Shown: positions 42,851-52,729 of the stretch, piece by piece
Layout: each line of letters opens with the position of its first letter
Numbering within the stretch: the stretch's first letter is position 1
Assembly: GCA_039111475.1 (NCBI GenBank)
Contig: JBCCIP010000004.1
Span: forward strand, 1 to 64,000
Length of the DNA: 64,000 nt
Reading direction: 5' to 3'
Source: JAUIET01 sp039111475
GTDB lineage: Bacteria; Pseudomonadota; Gammaproteobacteria; Pseudomonadales; JAUIET01
The notes under the pieces: generated by a model
Databases searched by the model: none
The model's input: the letters and a program-made list of their open reading frames with translations, nothing else
Told to the model about the DNA's origin: nothing
Position numbers and translations under genes: made by a program

Positions 42851-43813
42851 TCAGGCAACAGGCACTTGTGAGAGCAATTCAATAATAACTATATCAGCAT
42901 CAATGCCATTGGCTTCCGCCTCATAGCTGAGTATTAATCGATGGCGGAATACATCGTGAATCACAGCTTGTACATCATCCGGACTCACATAGTCCTTGCC
43001 CTGTAGCCAGGCCAATGCGCGCGCGCAGCGATCCAGTGCGATGGTGCCGCGAGGGCTTGCGCCGTAGTCAATCCAGCTCGCCAATTTGTCGCTGTAAGCG
43101 CCCGGTTGGCGGGTGGCCATGGTCAACGCCACAATATAATCTTCCACTGCATCACTCATGTGCAGATCAAGTGCTTCCTGCCGTGCAGTGAACAAGTTTT
43201 GTTGTGTTAGCGTGGTTGAGGGAGCTGGTGGACTTTGTCGCTTTTCATCACGTACCAGTTTTAAAATGCTCAGCTCTGCCTCACTGTCAGGGTAATCGAC
43301 GGTTACGTGCATTAAAAAGCGGTCAAGCTGTGCTTCCGGTAGCGGGTAAGTACCTTCTTGCTCGATGGGGTTTTGCGTCGCCATTACTAAAAATAGCGGC
43401 GGCAATTCATAGCTGGTGCCGCCCACACTGATTTGTCGTTCGGCCATTGCTTCCAATAGCGCAGATTGAACCTTGGCCGGCGCACGATTGATTTCGTCCG
43501 CCAGAATCAAGTTGTGAAATAATGGACCTTTCTGGAATTCGAAACTGCCGTTCTGTGGGCGAAATATCTCAGTGCCGGTAATATCACCTGGCAGCAGGTC
43601 TGGTGTGAATTGTACTCGCTGGAAATCAGCCTCCAATCCGTCAGAAAGAATCTTGATCGCCTTGGTTTTCGCAAGCCCAGGCGCCCCCTCTACCAACAGG
43701 TGACCATCTGCCAATAAAGCGATCAACAAACGATCTATAAGCTCGCTCTGACCAATAATCTGGCTGCTCAGCCAGGCTCGTAACTGCTCGATATTGTTAT
43801 GGATTTGTGTCAT
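42851..43813 (-). CDS. MoxR-family AAA+ ATPase
   Basis: This 320-residue AAA_3 ATPase is the first gene of the Bat operon. It has Walker A GAPGLAKT (43-50), a Walker B ILADEINRAP, sensor 1 in MATQNPIEQEGTYPLPEAQLDRFL and a C-terminal lid. MoxR ATPases remodel or insert metal into VWA partners. The start at ATG 43813 is preferred to an in-frame TTG at 43840. The operon promoter lies in the 119 bp shared with the divergent gdh gene. Confidence 0.93.
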   Translation of the reverse strand: MTQIHNNIEQLRAWLSSQIIGQSELIDRLLIALLADGHLLVEGAPGLAKTKAIKILSDGLEADFQRVQFTPDLLPGDITGTEIFRPQNGSFEFQKGPLFHNLILADEINRAPAKVQSALLEAMAERQISVGGTSYELPPLFLVMATQNPIEQEGTYPLPEAQLDRFLMHVTVDYPDSEAELSILKLVRDEKRQSPPAPSTTLTQQNLFTARQEALDLHMSDAVEDYIVALTMATRQPGAYSDKLASWIDYGASPRGTIALDRCARALAWLQGKDYVSPDDVQAVIHDVFRHRLILSYEAEANGIDADIVIIELLSQVPVA

Positions 43814-43932
43814 ACGCTCTGTGTCTGTGAACCGGGTCAAATTTTACTCAATTGATTGCTAGTCTGTGACGCACTTTTGTTCTATATGCCTACTATTTAA
43901 ACAAGGAAATGCGACATTTCAACGGACCGATT

Positions 43933-46900
43933 ATGGCAACCATGAATACTCCACGCAACGCAGAACTGGTCGAACAAATACTGCAACAAGTCGATAGACG
44001 GGTTGACGGCGCGGAGCGACAGCAGTTGGTGCCGTTCGTGAAGGCATTCTATAGCGCCTGCGCCACGGATGAATTGCAGCACCGCGATCCACAAGACATC
44101 TACGCCACCACCTACGCGATGTGGCGATTTGTTCAACAATTTGATGCAAGGTCACCGAAAATCTCACTGTTTAACCCAGATTTTGAACAGCATGGCTGGC
44201 AATCGCAGCGTACCGTATTGGCGGCATTGGTGGAGAACTCGCCATTCATCGTGGACTCTGTCCGCATCGAGATGAATCGGCGTGGAATAGCGATTCATAA
44301 TATTCACAGCGCCACTATCACCGTTGCACGCTCGGAAGACGGGACATTGCTCGGTGTGCAAACCCCAAATACCAGACTGCAACGTCGCGACGACGAGTTA
44401 GTACGCCAGGAAGCATTGGTTTTCATGGAGGTCACGCGGCAAAGTGACGCGGATACTTTTACTGAACTACACCGATCACTGCATGACATTTTGGTTGACG
44501 TAAGGGCTGTTGTTGCCGATTTCAAGCCGATGCGCATGCAGGCAACCGAACTGGCGGAAGCGCTGAAACGCGACCTGAAGCAACACATTGACAGCACATC
44601 GCAGCATGACAAAAAACAGATCAAGGAAGTAGCTGCCTTTTTGAATTGGCTGGCTGACGATCACTTTACGTTTCTTGGTTATCAGTCGTATGCGATAAGC
44701 GATGATGGCGCACAAAAGGTCATGCCTGATCAACTAAAGTTGGGGTTGTTCAGTACCGATAGTGAGAAATACGCAGCGGACGTGCAGCTTGAATTGAATA
44801 AGCGTATTGCAACACCAGCGCTAGACAATGGTTTGATCGCCTTTTCCAAATCAGCGATCCGTTCAAGCGTACACCGCCATGCCTACGCTGATTATGTGTG
44901 TGTGCAACTACCGTACGAGAGCGGGCAGGGCCGTGTTGAACACCGTTTTCTTGGGTTGTATACGTCCAAAGCGTATAGCGTTATTCCTTGTTCAGTTCCA
45001 CTATGGTGCGAAAAAGTAGCGGCAGTAGAGCAGGCCAGTGGTTTGGATATGAGCAGCCATGACGGCAAAGAGCTTAGGCAAATTATCAATACCTTTCCGC
45101 GCGACGAGATTGTTCACAGCAGCACTGGTGAATTGCTGAACACCATTATGGGTGTGTGGAAAATTCAGGAACGACGTAAAGTCAGAATGTTTCTACGCCC
45201 GGACCGCTTTGGCAAGTTTATCAGCGCGATGGTGTATACACCCAGAGACATGTACAAGACTGAAGTGCGAACGCGAATTGAAGAAATTCTGTGGGATGCA
45301 TTTGGCGCGGACGACGTGGATTTCACCACGTATTTTTCAGAGAGTATTCTCACTCGCACGCATTTTGAATTCAGGGTAAACCCCGAAAACGCGGTACAAT
45401 TCGATGACAAAGAACTGCGCTTGAAAGTGACACAAGCTGCACAACAATGGTCAGACCGACTGGACGTAGCGTTGACGGACGATCTGGGTGAAGAGCTTGG
45501 AACCAAATTAGCTCGACGTTATGACAACGCCTTTCCCGCGGGTTATCAAGACGATTTTGATCCACGATCGGCGATTGGCGATATCAAAAAAATCGAATGT
45601 CTGAACGCAGACAATTCACTGGAAATGAAAGTGTATCGGGTGCCAGAAGAACCTGACCATATGCTGCATTTCCGGCTTTATCATATGGACACGCCATTGG
45701 CATTATCAGACTTGCTTCCACCGCTGGAAAACATGGGTGTGCGTGTAGTTGGCGATCGCTCTTATCAAATTCAGCATCTGGATGGCAAGAGCATTTGGAT
45801 GCATGACTTTAGTTTGAGCTACGGTCTGGCCTCAGAGATTAAACTTGAAGACGTGCGTGAGAAATTTCAGCAGGCGTTCCGACGTGTTTGGGAAGGTGAT
45901 GCTGAAAGTGATGCGTTTAACAAACTCTTGTTGGGCACGCAGCTCGATTGGCGCGAGTGTGCCTTGTTGCGAGCCTACGCGCGCTACATGCGCCAAATTG
46001 GATTCAATTTCCGTGATGAGTACATCGCTGAAACCTTGGGCAAGTATCTTACACTTACCAACAAAATCGTCACCTTGTTCAAACAGCGCTTTGACCCTGT
46101 GCAAGCTGCCGTAGCCGGTACTGGTGAGCAAGCGGTCATGGCTGATATAAACGCCGCTATAGATGACGTTGATAATCTAAACGAAGACAGTATTTTCCGC
46201 CAGTATCTTGCATTGATACAAGCCACATTACGAACCAACTATTTTCAATATGATGACGCGGCTGAGCTGAAAGGCTACTTTAGTTTCAAGTTGCAGCCAT
46301 CATTGATTCCGGACGTGCCGGCCCCGGTGCCCATGTTTGAAATATTTGTGTATTCCCCACACGTTGAAGGCGTTCATCTGCGTGGTGGCAAAGTAGCACG
46401 GGGCGGTTTGCGATGGTCAGATCGCCGCGAAGACTTCCGAACCGAAGTACTTGGCCTGGTCAAAGCACAACAGGTGAAAAATTCGGTCATTGTGCCAGTA
46501 GGTGCAAAAGGTGGTTTTGTGGCGAAATCGATTGCCGCCGATGCAAGCCGACACGAGTTTCAGGAAGGAGGCATAGCAGCCTATAAAACTTTTATATCAG
46601 GCTTGTTAGATGTTACCGACAATATTGTCGAGGGACAGGTTCGGCCGCCAGAGAACGTAGTTTGTCATGATGAAGATGACCCTTATCTTGTGGTGGCAGC
46701 CGATAAAGGCACAGCAACTTTTTCTGACATTGCCAATGGCCTGTCAGAACAGTACAACTTCTGGTTAGGAGATGCTTTCGCTTCTGGCGGTAGCATTGGT
46801 TACGACCACAAAGGCATGGGCATTACTGCCAAGGGAGCCTGGGTGTCTGTGCAAAGACATTTCCGCGAGCGTGGAATTAACGTTCAAAAAACCGATTTCA

Positions 46901-48822
46901 GCGTAGTAGGTGTCGGCGATATGATGGGCGATGTGTTTGGTAATGGCATGTTGCTGTCAGAACACACCTGCCTGAAAGCCGCTTTCAATCATCTGCATAT
47001 CTTTATTGACCCCAATCCCGATGCTGAAAGCAGCTTTGCGGAGCGACAGCGATTGTTCAATATGGACAGATCCAGCTGGGATGATTACACGCGCGAACTA
47101 ATCTCGACCGGCGGTGGCGTATTCCTGCGAAGCGCAAAGTCTATTCCGATCAGCGGGGAGATGAAACAGGCCTTCGACTTGACCGAAGACAATATGGCAC
47201 CCAATGCATTGATCAAGGCGTTACTGCAAGCACCGGTTGATTTGCTCTGGAATGGCGGTATCGGCACATACGTCAAGGCAAGCTCGGAATCGCATGCTGA
47301 TGTCGGAGATAAAGCCAATGATGTATTGCGCGTGGATGGTGCAGATCTTCGCTGCAAGGTAATTGGCGAAGGTGGCAACCTTGGCGTGACTCAACTGGGT
47401 CGAATCGAGTTTGCTCTCAATGGTGGCGCGGTTAACACCGATTTTATTGACAATGCTGCCGGTGTGGATTGCTCTGACCATGAAGTGAATATCAAGATTC
47501 TGCTGAACGACGTAATGGTTGCCGGTGATATGACTGAGAAACAACGTCGTAGTCTGTTAGAAGACATGACAGATGAAGTTGGCGCCCTGGTTCTGCGCAA
47601 TAACTTTATGCAAGTACAGGCAATTAGCATTGCAGAAAGTGAGGCGAAAAAACGTTTCGCAGAATATAGACGCCTGATGAATCATATGACCGAAAGCGGT
47701 AAGCTTGATAGAGAATTGGAGTTTCTGCCCAATGAAGAACAGCTGCTAGAGCGTGACGCGCAGGGCAAACAATTGAGCCGTCCGGAACTGTCGGTCCTGA
47801 TTTCTTACATCAAATCGCAATTGAAGGAAGATTTATGTTGTAGCGTTATCTGCGAAAATTCCTACGTGGCCAACATTGTACAAACGGCTTTCCCAGGAAA
47901 GCTGTCTGTCGAGTTCCCTGAGCGGATAAGCTCGCATAAATTACGCTGTGAAATAATCGCGACTCAATTGGCCAATGACATGGTTAATCACATGGGCATA
48001 ACCTTTGTCGACAGAATGCGACAGGCGCCCGGCATCAGCAGTAGCGATGTTGTGCTGGCCTATGTTGCTGCGCGCGATGTGTTCTCGGTACCAAAATACT
48101 GGCGAATGATCGAAGAGCTGGATCACGAGGTTGACGCGCAGTTGCAAATGAGCCTGATGGCGGATCTGATGCGATTGATGCGTCGCGCCAGCCACTGGTT
48201 TCTGCGTAATCGCCGCGCGGGGCTGGACCCAGAGCAAGAAGTGCTTAGGTTCAGGCCCAGTGTGAACACTATCAGCGAGAACCTTGGTAACTTCCTGAAA
48301 GGCCATATGCGTGATTCTTGGCAGCAACGCCAGGAAACCCTTGCAACGCAAAACATTCCGCCGCAGTTGGCTCATTTCATTGCCGCAGCTCCCAGTCTGT
48401 ATTCGTCGCTGAGCATTGCTGAAGCGGCAATAGATACCGAGATGAATGCCGCGGTCGTGGCTGATACTTTCTTCAGCCTGGGTGATAAGCTGGACTTGCA
48501 TTGGTTCCACAAACAGATCTCGGACCTGGGTGTGAAATCACAGTGGCAGGCCCTCGCTCGCGAAGCGTACCGGGATGATCTGGAAGCGCAGCAAGGATCT
48601 ATTACAACCAGCGTGTTGATGAGCATGGAAAACCAGCTGCAGGACAACGTTGAAACCAGCATCGACACCTGGCTTAAGAAATCGTCTGATGCCATCGGTC
48701 GTTGGCAACACCTGGTGAGTGAGGTGCGCGCCGCCAATGCCGGTGACTTCTCCGTATATACCGTGGCCAACCGCGCCTTGACCGACCTTGCCGAGCACTG
48801 CCAGCATAATAAAGTGGCTTGA
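43933..48822 (+). CDS. gdhB: NAD-specific glutamate dehydrogenase, large type
   Basis: The enzyme oxidatively deaminates glutamate to 2-oxoglutarate using NAD. About 1630 residues matches the large GDH class of Streptomyces, Pseudomonas and Caulobacter. Long N-terminal regulatory ACT-like regions precede the catalytic core with VPVGAKGGFVAKS, GVGDMMGDVFGNGMLLS and LLWNGGIGTYVKAS. Two starts are possible: ATG 43909, whose AAGGA is too close, and ATG 43933 with ACGGA at 7 nt. The gene stands alone and diverges from the moxR operon. Confidence 0.95.
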   Translation: MATMNTPRNAELVEQILQQVDRRVDGAERQQLVPFVKAFYSACATDELQHRDPQDIYATTYAMWRFVQQFDARSPKISLFNPDFEQHGWQSQRTVLAALVENSPFIVDSVRIEMNRRGIAIHNIHSATITVARSEDGTLLGVQTPNTRLQRRDDELVRQEALVFMEVTRQSDADTFTELHRSLHDILVDVRAVVADFKPMRMQATELAEALKRDLKQHIDSTSQHDKKQIKEVAAFLNWLADDHFTFLGYQSYAISDDGAQKVMPDQLKLGLFSTDSEKYAADVQLELNKRIATPALDNGLIAFSKSAIRSSVHRHAYADYVCVQLPYESGQGRVEHRFLGLYTSKAYSVIPCSVPLWCEKVAAVEQASGLDMSSHDGKELRQIINTFPRDEIVHSSTGELLNTIMGVWKIQERRKVRMFLRPDRFGKFISAMVYTPRDMYKTEVRTRIEEILWDAFGADDVDFTTYFSESILTRTHFEFRVNPENAVQFDDKELRLKVTQAAQQWSDRLDVALTDDLGEELGTKLARRYDNAFPAGYQDDFDPRSAIGDIKKIECLNADNSLEMKVYRVPEEPDHMLHFRLYHMDTPLALSDLLPPLENMGVRVVGDRSYQIQHLDGKSIWMHDFSLSYGLASEIKLEDVREKFQQAFRRVWEGDAESDAFNKLLLGTQLDWRECALLRAYARYMRQIGFNFRDEYIAETLGKYLTLTNKIVTLFKQRFDPVQAAVAGTGEQAVMADINAAIDDVDNLNEDSIFRQYLALIQATLRTNYFQYDDAAELKGYFSFKLQPSLIPDVPAPVPMFEIFVYSPHVEGVHLRGGKVARGGLRWSDRREDFRTEVLGLVKAQQVKNSVIVPVGAKGGFVAKSIAADASRHEFQEGGIAAYKTFISGLLDVTDNIVEGQVRPPENVVCHDEDDPYLVVAADKGTATFSDIANGLSEQYNFWLGDAFASGGSIGYDHKGMGITAKGAWVSVQRHFRERGINVQKTDFSVVGVGDMMGDVFGNGMLLSEHTCLKAAFNHLHIFIDPNPDAESSFAERQRLFNMDRSSWDDYTRELISTGGGVFLRSAKSIPISGEMKQAFDLTEDNMAPNALIKALLQAPVDLLWNGGIGTYVKASSESHADVGDKANDVLRVDGADLRCKVIGEGGNLGVTQLGRIEFALNGGAVNTDFIDNAAGVDCSDHEVNIKILLNDVMVAGDMTEKQRRSLLEDMTDEVGALVLRNNFMQVQAISIAESEAKKRFAEYRRLMNHMTESGKLDRELEFLPNEEQLLERDAQGKQLSRPELSVLISYIKSQLKEDLCCSVICENSYVANIVQTAFPGKLSVEFPERISSHKLRCEIIATQLANDMVNHMGITFVDRMRQAPGISSSDVVLAYVAARDVFSVPKYWRMIEELDHEVDAQLQMSLMADLMRLMRRASHWFLRNRRAGLDPEQEVLRFRPSVNTISENLGNFLKGHMRDSWQQRQETLATQNIPPQLAHFIAAAPSLYSSLSIAEAAIDTEMNAAVVADTFFSLGDKLDLHWFHKQISDLGVKSQWQALAREAYRDDLEAQQGSITTSVLMSMENQLQDNVETSIDTWLKKSSDAIGRWQHLVSEVRAANAGDFSVYTVANRALTDLAEHCQHNKVA

Positions 48823-48829
48823 GTCGTAA

Positions 48830-48852
48830 GCGCCAGCAATCTCACCTGGCGC
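48830..48852. terminator. Hairpin after the glutamate dehydrogenase gene
   Basis: GCGCCAG-9 nt-CTGGCGC is a perfect 7-bp stem starting 8 bp after the stop codon. No T-run follows, so termination efficiency is doubtful. The remaining bases to 49009 show no other signal. Confidence 0.35.
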
Positions 48853-49009
48853 ACACATCCCCCATACCTGCAGCGTGACTACGGTTTGGTCATTCTTGAG
48901 CAGACTGGAATCCGGTAATATTCTGCGTTAACAGTATCCTTGCGATTGATATGCGCACCCACACAAGTAGCATTCATGTCGCACTAGCGAGCTAGCAGAG
49001 AAAAGAACC

Positions 49010-50146
49010 ATGATTACCAGTTTTGACGATTATTGTATCCATCAAACCGCCCTGCCTATTGCTGAACCTTCACAGAGCGATCGCAATTTTTACGACCGTT
49101 ACTGGTTCAATGGCATTGAGCCTCGCTCAGGTGAATGGTTGTTTGAAATTGGTTTTGGATTGTATCCAAATCGGCGCGTAATGGATGGCCATTTCGGTGT
49201 GTCCATTGGAAGCAAGCAAATCGCATTTCACGCTTCGCGCCGGGCGCCCAAAGATCGAAAGGAAACGGAGATTGGCCCGTTAGCGATCAGTGTCGAGGAG
49301 CCACTGCGCAAAGTACGGGTTGCACTAGCAGCCAACGAGCATGGCATTGAATGCGACATTTTGTTCACCGCCTGCAGCGTTCCGCATCAGGAACCAGCCA
49401 ACGTATTGCACGATGACGGTCATCTGATCATGCACAACTCACGCTTTACACAGATGGGATTGTGGCAAGGCTGGTTCAGTATTGATGGTGAGCGAATTGA
49501 GGTGAATTCAGCCATAGGTACACGCGATAAATCATGGGGTGTTCGACCGGTGGGCGAACCGGCGGGTGGGGCACCTGGCTTGATGAACAATGAACTGGGC
49601 GTTTACTGGTTATGGAACCCGATTAACTTTGGCGAATTCTGTACGCAGCTTGGCACCTTCGAAGACCGAGACGGAAATCCCACGCAATTGAGTGCGGACC
49701 GAGTGCCGCTGTACGCCAATGCAGGCGATATTCCTCACGGAGAGGACGCAGGTATTTTGGGAATGCATGGCATTGAGCACATGGTGAATTGGCATTCGGG
49801 CACTCGCAGAGCCGCGTCTGCGGAAATGCGTTTTAAGGATTCGGAAGATCGGCAATACCATTACACAGTGGAAGCGGGAAGAATCTTCTACATGCTAGGC
49901 ATTGGCTATGGGCATACCGAATGGGGGCATGCGTTCTGGAAAGGTGAGTGCGAAACGGCTCGCGAGGAATGGAATCTGAACGAGATAAATCCGCTTGAAA
50001 TGCAGTTCATTCACAACCACCAGGTAGTGACAGCGTCATTGGATATTGATGGCGAGAAACACCAGGGCGTTGGCACGCTGGAGACCATTGTTATAGGACG
50101 GCATGCGCGTTCAGGGTTTGAAGATTTTTTCGATGGAGCTAAATAG
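49010..50146 (+). CDS. Unassigned protein, possibly CrtC/AttH-like (DUF7064/7065 type)
   Basis: The 378-residue soluble protein is rich in Trp, Gly and His with repeated beta-strand patterns (YWFNGIEPRSGEWLFEIGFGLYPN, GLWQGWFSIDGERIEV, IGTRDKSWGVRP). This recalls the lipocalin-like double barrel of CrtC/AttH hydroxyneurosporene-type proteins and the DUF7064/7065 families. I cannot confirm the family by eye. If right, it may bind or modify a hydrophobic ligand. It converges with sufE and their ends overlap by 8 nt. Confidence 0.55.
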   Translation: MITSFDDYCIHQTALPIAEPSQSDRNFYDRYWFNGIEPRSGEWLFEIGFGLYPNRRVMDGHFGVSIGSKQIAFHASRRAPKDRKETEIGPLAISVEEPLRKVRVALAANEHGIECDILFTACSVPHQEPANVLHDDGHLIMHNSRFTQMGLWQGWFSIDGERIEVNSAIGTRDKSWGVRPVGEPAGGAPGLMNNELGVYWLWNPINFGEFCTQLGTFEDRDGNPTQLSADRVPLYANAGDIPHGEDAGILGMHGIEHMVNWHSGTRRAASAEMRFKDSEDRQYHYTVEAGRIFYMLGIGYGHTEWGHAFWKGECETAREEWNLNEINPLEMQFIHNHQVVTASLDIDGEKHQGVGTLETIVIGRHARSGFEDFFDGAK

Positions 50147-50564
50147 CGCTCGCTATGTCTTTTATGCGAGCAACCATCGCCTGCAAGCCGTTGCCTCGAG
50201 TGGGCGACAAGTGCTGCATTAAGTCCAGTTGCAGAAAATAGGCGTCAATATCGAAAGCAAGAATGTCCTTAGCGGGCATATTGTTGTACGCAGCCAGTAC
50301 AACGGCAATTAAGCCTTTTACAATAAAGGCGTCGCTGTCCATGCTAAATTGCAAGCGCCCATCATCAAGCGATGAATCAATCCAGACTTTACTCTGGCAG
50401 CCTCGAATTAAGCGCTCTTCGGTATGCAAGTCGTCTGCCATTGATGGCAGTTCTTTACCCAAATCAATAATGTACTTGTAGCGGTCTTCCCAATCATCAA
50501 AGAAGCCCAATGTTTCAATAACGTCGTCGGTTTTGATCGTACGCCCGAATGGATTGTCAGTCAT
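50139..50564 (-). CDS. sufE: Cysteine desulfuration protein SufE
   Basis: SufE accepts persulfide sulfur from SufS and passes it to SufB. The 141-residue protein has the active Cys C56 in RGCQSKVW and the usual FDDWEDRYKYIIDLGKELP start. It is the last gene of the SUF operon and follows sufT directly. Confidence 0.95.
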   Translation of the reverse strand: MTDNPFGRTIKTDDVIETLGFFDDWEDRYKYIIDLGKELPSMADDLHTEERLIRGCQSKVWIDSSLDDGRLQFSMDSDAFIVKGLIAVVLAAYNNMPAKDILAFDIDAYFLQLDLMQHLSPTRGNGLQAMVARIKDIASAI

Positions 50565-50565
50565 T

Positions 50566-51108
50566 CTAGAAAAACAGGCCCGTTTCCAGTTGCGCTTCTT
50601 CGCTCATCATGTCGCGGCTCCACGGTGGGTCAAACACCAGCTCCACATCAACGTTTTGTACGTGCGGAACTTGCTGCACACGATATTTAACATCACCGAC
50701 TAGCACGGGGCCCATGCCGCAACCGGGTGCGGTGAGTGTCATTGCAATCGTCACTGATCCAGATTCTTGATTGATATCAAGCTGGTAGATTAACCCCAGA
50801 TTGACCAGATCTACCGGTATTTCAGGGTCGTAAACAGTATGCAATGCGTCCCATACTTGTGCTTCGGCAATCTTTCCATCGCCGGGCGTGTCAAACTCAA
50901 GTTGAGTGCGTTCAAAACCCAGCGCGTCGGCGTCGGTACCATCCACTCGTACCATATTGCCGTTGTACACCACGGTGTAGTTGCCGCCCAGAGATTGCGT
51001 TAGAGTAACAAATGTGTGCGCCGGAATAGTGACGGGGTCACCAACGGGCACCAGACGCCCCGGGCACTCACGGGTGGTTGTTAGCAGCGTGCGTTCTTGA
51101 GCGCTCAC
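50566..51108 (-). CDS. sufT: SufT-type Fe-S maturation protein (DUF59/MIP18)
   Basis: The 180-residue protein has an N-terminal SufT extension and a C-terminal MIP18/DUF59 domain (WDALHTVYDPEIPVDLVNLGLIY and TAPGCGMGPVLV, with the family Cys). SufT proteins assist Fe-S cluster maturation. The GTG start at 51108 is chosen: it lies 2 nt after the sufA stop and gives SAQERTLLTTTREC, while the longer frame runs into sufA. Confidence 0.9.
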   Translation of the reverse strand: MSAQERTLLTTTRECPGRLVPVGDPVTIPAHTFVTLTQSLGGNYTVVYNGNMVRVDGTDADALGFERTQLEFDTPGDGKIAEAQVWDALHTVYDPEIPVDLVNLGLIYQLDINQESGSVTIAMTLTAPGCGMGPVLVGDVKYRVQQVPHVQNVDVELVFDPPWSRDMMSEEAQLETGLFF

Positions 51109-51110
51109 TG

Positions 51111-51467
51111 TCAGCCTACGCTGAAACTTTCGCCACAGCCGCATTCGGCCGTTACATTCGGATTCTTAAAGGTCAGGGTTTGATTGATACCTTCGCGTGC
51201 GTAATCTATTTCCGTGCCCTGCAAAACGCTGACGGCGTCTTTGCTCAAATGCAAGGTGAGTTCGGCGTCCAGGTCCAGCGTAATGTCATCCGCTTCAGCC
51301 TGCTGCACTTCTTCAACAACGTATTTGAAACCGGTACAGCCGCTTTCCTGAACACTGATGCGCACAGCATTGGCATCAGAGCCACTCAAACTACTCAGAA
51401 AATGCTTCTGTGCTGCCGGTGTTACGGTCAGCAGTTGCTGATTAAAATCAAAGGTTTCTACGCTCAT
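51111..51467 (-). CDS. sufA: A-type Fe-S carrier (SufA/IscA family)
   Basis: The 118-residue A-type carrier has three conserved Cys: C44 (SGCTGFKY), C109 and C111 (CGCGESF). It receives Fe-S clusters from SufBCD and delivers them to apo-proteins. It sits between sufS and sufT; placement in the operon favours SufA over ErpA. Confidence 0.93.
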   Translation of the reverse strand: MSVETFDFNQQLLTVTPAAQKHFLSSLSGSDANAVRISVQESGCTGFKYVVEEVQQAEADDITLDLDAELTLHLSKDAVSVLQGTEIDYAREGINQTLTFKNPNVTAECGCGESFSVG

Positions 51468-51481
51468 TGCTCTCTCCTGCG

Positions 51482-52729
51482 CTACGACAACAGTCGCAAC
51501 GCTTTCTCCAGACCCGCAAACAGCCGGTCTATATCATCTACTGTATTATAGATTGAATACGAGGCACGTACCGTGCCAGATAGCCCAAAATGATCCATCA
51601 ATGGTTGTGCGCAATGATGTCCGGTGCGCACTGCAATTCCCTGTTGGTCCAACAACATGCCTACGTCTGACGGGTGGCTACCTTCCAGCACAAAGCTGAA
51701 GATACCTGCCGCATTGCGTGGTGTGCCTACTCTATGCAGTGATGGCATGTCAGCGGCCCGCTGAAGAGAAAGCGCCAGCAGCTGCTCTTCATGTCGTGCT
51801 GCACCGTCGCGATCAATGGATTGCACATAGTCTATGGCCGCTGCAAACCCCACCGCACCAGCAATATTGGGGGTGCCGGCTTCAAATTTAAAGGGCAGGG
51901 TGTTAAACGTAGTGCCTTCGAAGCTGACCTGATCAATCATTTCGCCGCCACCAAGAAACGGGGGCATTTCTTCCAGTAATTCTTCGCGGCCCCACAATGC
52001 GCCCATGCCGGTGGGGCCAAACAACTTGTGCGCCGAAAATGTGTAGAAATCACAACCCAGTGTTTGCACATCCACTGGCCAGTGCGCAACGGCTTGCGCG
52101 CCATCTATTAGTACTTTGGCACCTGCACTTTTCGCAAGCTGGCAAATTTCAGACACTGGATTCACCGTGCCCAAAGCGTTTGAGACATGACCTACTGCAA
52201 CCAGCTTTACGCGTTCATCAAGTAATCCTGCCAGAGCTTCAAGGTCTATATCACCACTAGAATCCACTGGTATGGGCACAACTTCCGCACCACATTGGGC
52301 ACTCACCAATTGCCAGGGAACAATATCAGCATGGTGTTCCAGCCAGGAGACCAGAACACGATCGCCCTTGTTAAGATTCTGTCTTGCCCAACTATAGGCC
52401 ACCAGATTGATAGACTCAGTGGTGCCACTGGTCCAGATCAGCTGCTTGGAACTGGGACTGTTAATAAACTGCGACACAGTTTCGCGCGCTTGCTCAAACG
52501 CCTGCGTTGCGCGATCGCTGAGCGCATGCACGCCGCGGTGAACATTGGCGTGATCGTGTCGGTAATAGTTCGCGATGGCATCGATCACGCTGTTTGGCTT
52601 TTGCGTGCTGGCTGCATTGTCCAGATACACCAATGGATGGCCGTTAACTTCCTGATCAAGAATAGGGAAGTCAGCGCGTATTTGATTAACGTCGAATGCC
52701 GGCGTTGAAGCGTGTTCTGCCGCATTCAT
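51482..52729 (-). CDS. sufS: Cysteine desulfurase SufS
   Basis: This PLP enzyme mobilises sulfur from cysteine. The 415-residue protein has the PLP lysine K235 (FSAHKLFGPTG) and the persulfide Cys C373 in RTGHHCAQP, as in group II desulfurases. It overlaps the sufD end by 4 nt. Confidence 0.97.
   Translation of the reverse strand: MNAAEHASTPAFDVNQIRADFPILDQEVNGHPLVYLDNAASTQKPNSVIDAIANYYRHDHANVHRGVHALSDRATQAFEQARETVSQFINSPSSKQLIWTSGTTESINLVAYSWARQNLNKGDRVLVSWLEHHADIVPWQLVSAQCGAEVVPIPVDSSGDIDLEALAGLLDERVKLVAVGHVSNALGTVNPVSEICQLAKSAGAKVLIDGAQAVAHWPVDVQTLGCDFYTFSAHKLFGPTGMGALWGREELLEEMPPFLGGGEMIDQVSFEGTTFNTLPFKFEAGTPNIAGAVGFAAAIDYVQSIDRDGAARHEEQLLALSLQRAADMPSLHRVGTPRNAAGIFSFVLEGSHPSDVGMLLDQQGIAVRTGHHCAQPLMDHFGLSGTVRASYSIYNTVDDIDRLFAGLEKALRLLS

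Noticed and set aside
49010..50146. Assignment as a carotenoid hydratase (CrtC)
   Set aside because: Only a general beta-barrel likeness is visible and no carotenoid synthesis genes are near; left as unassigned.
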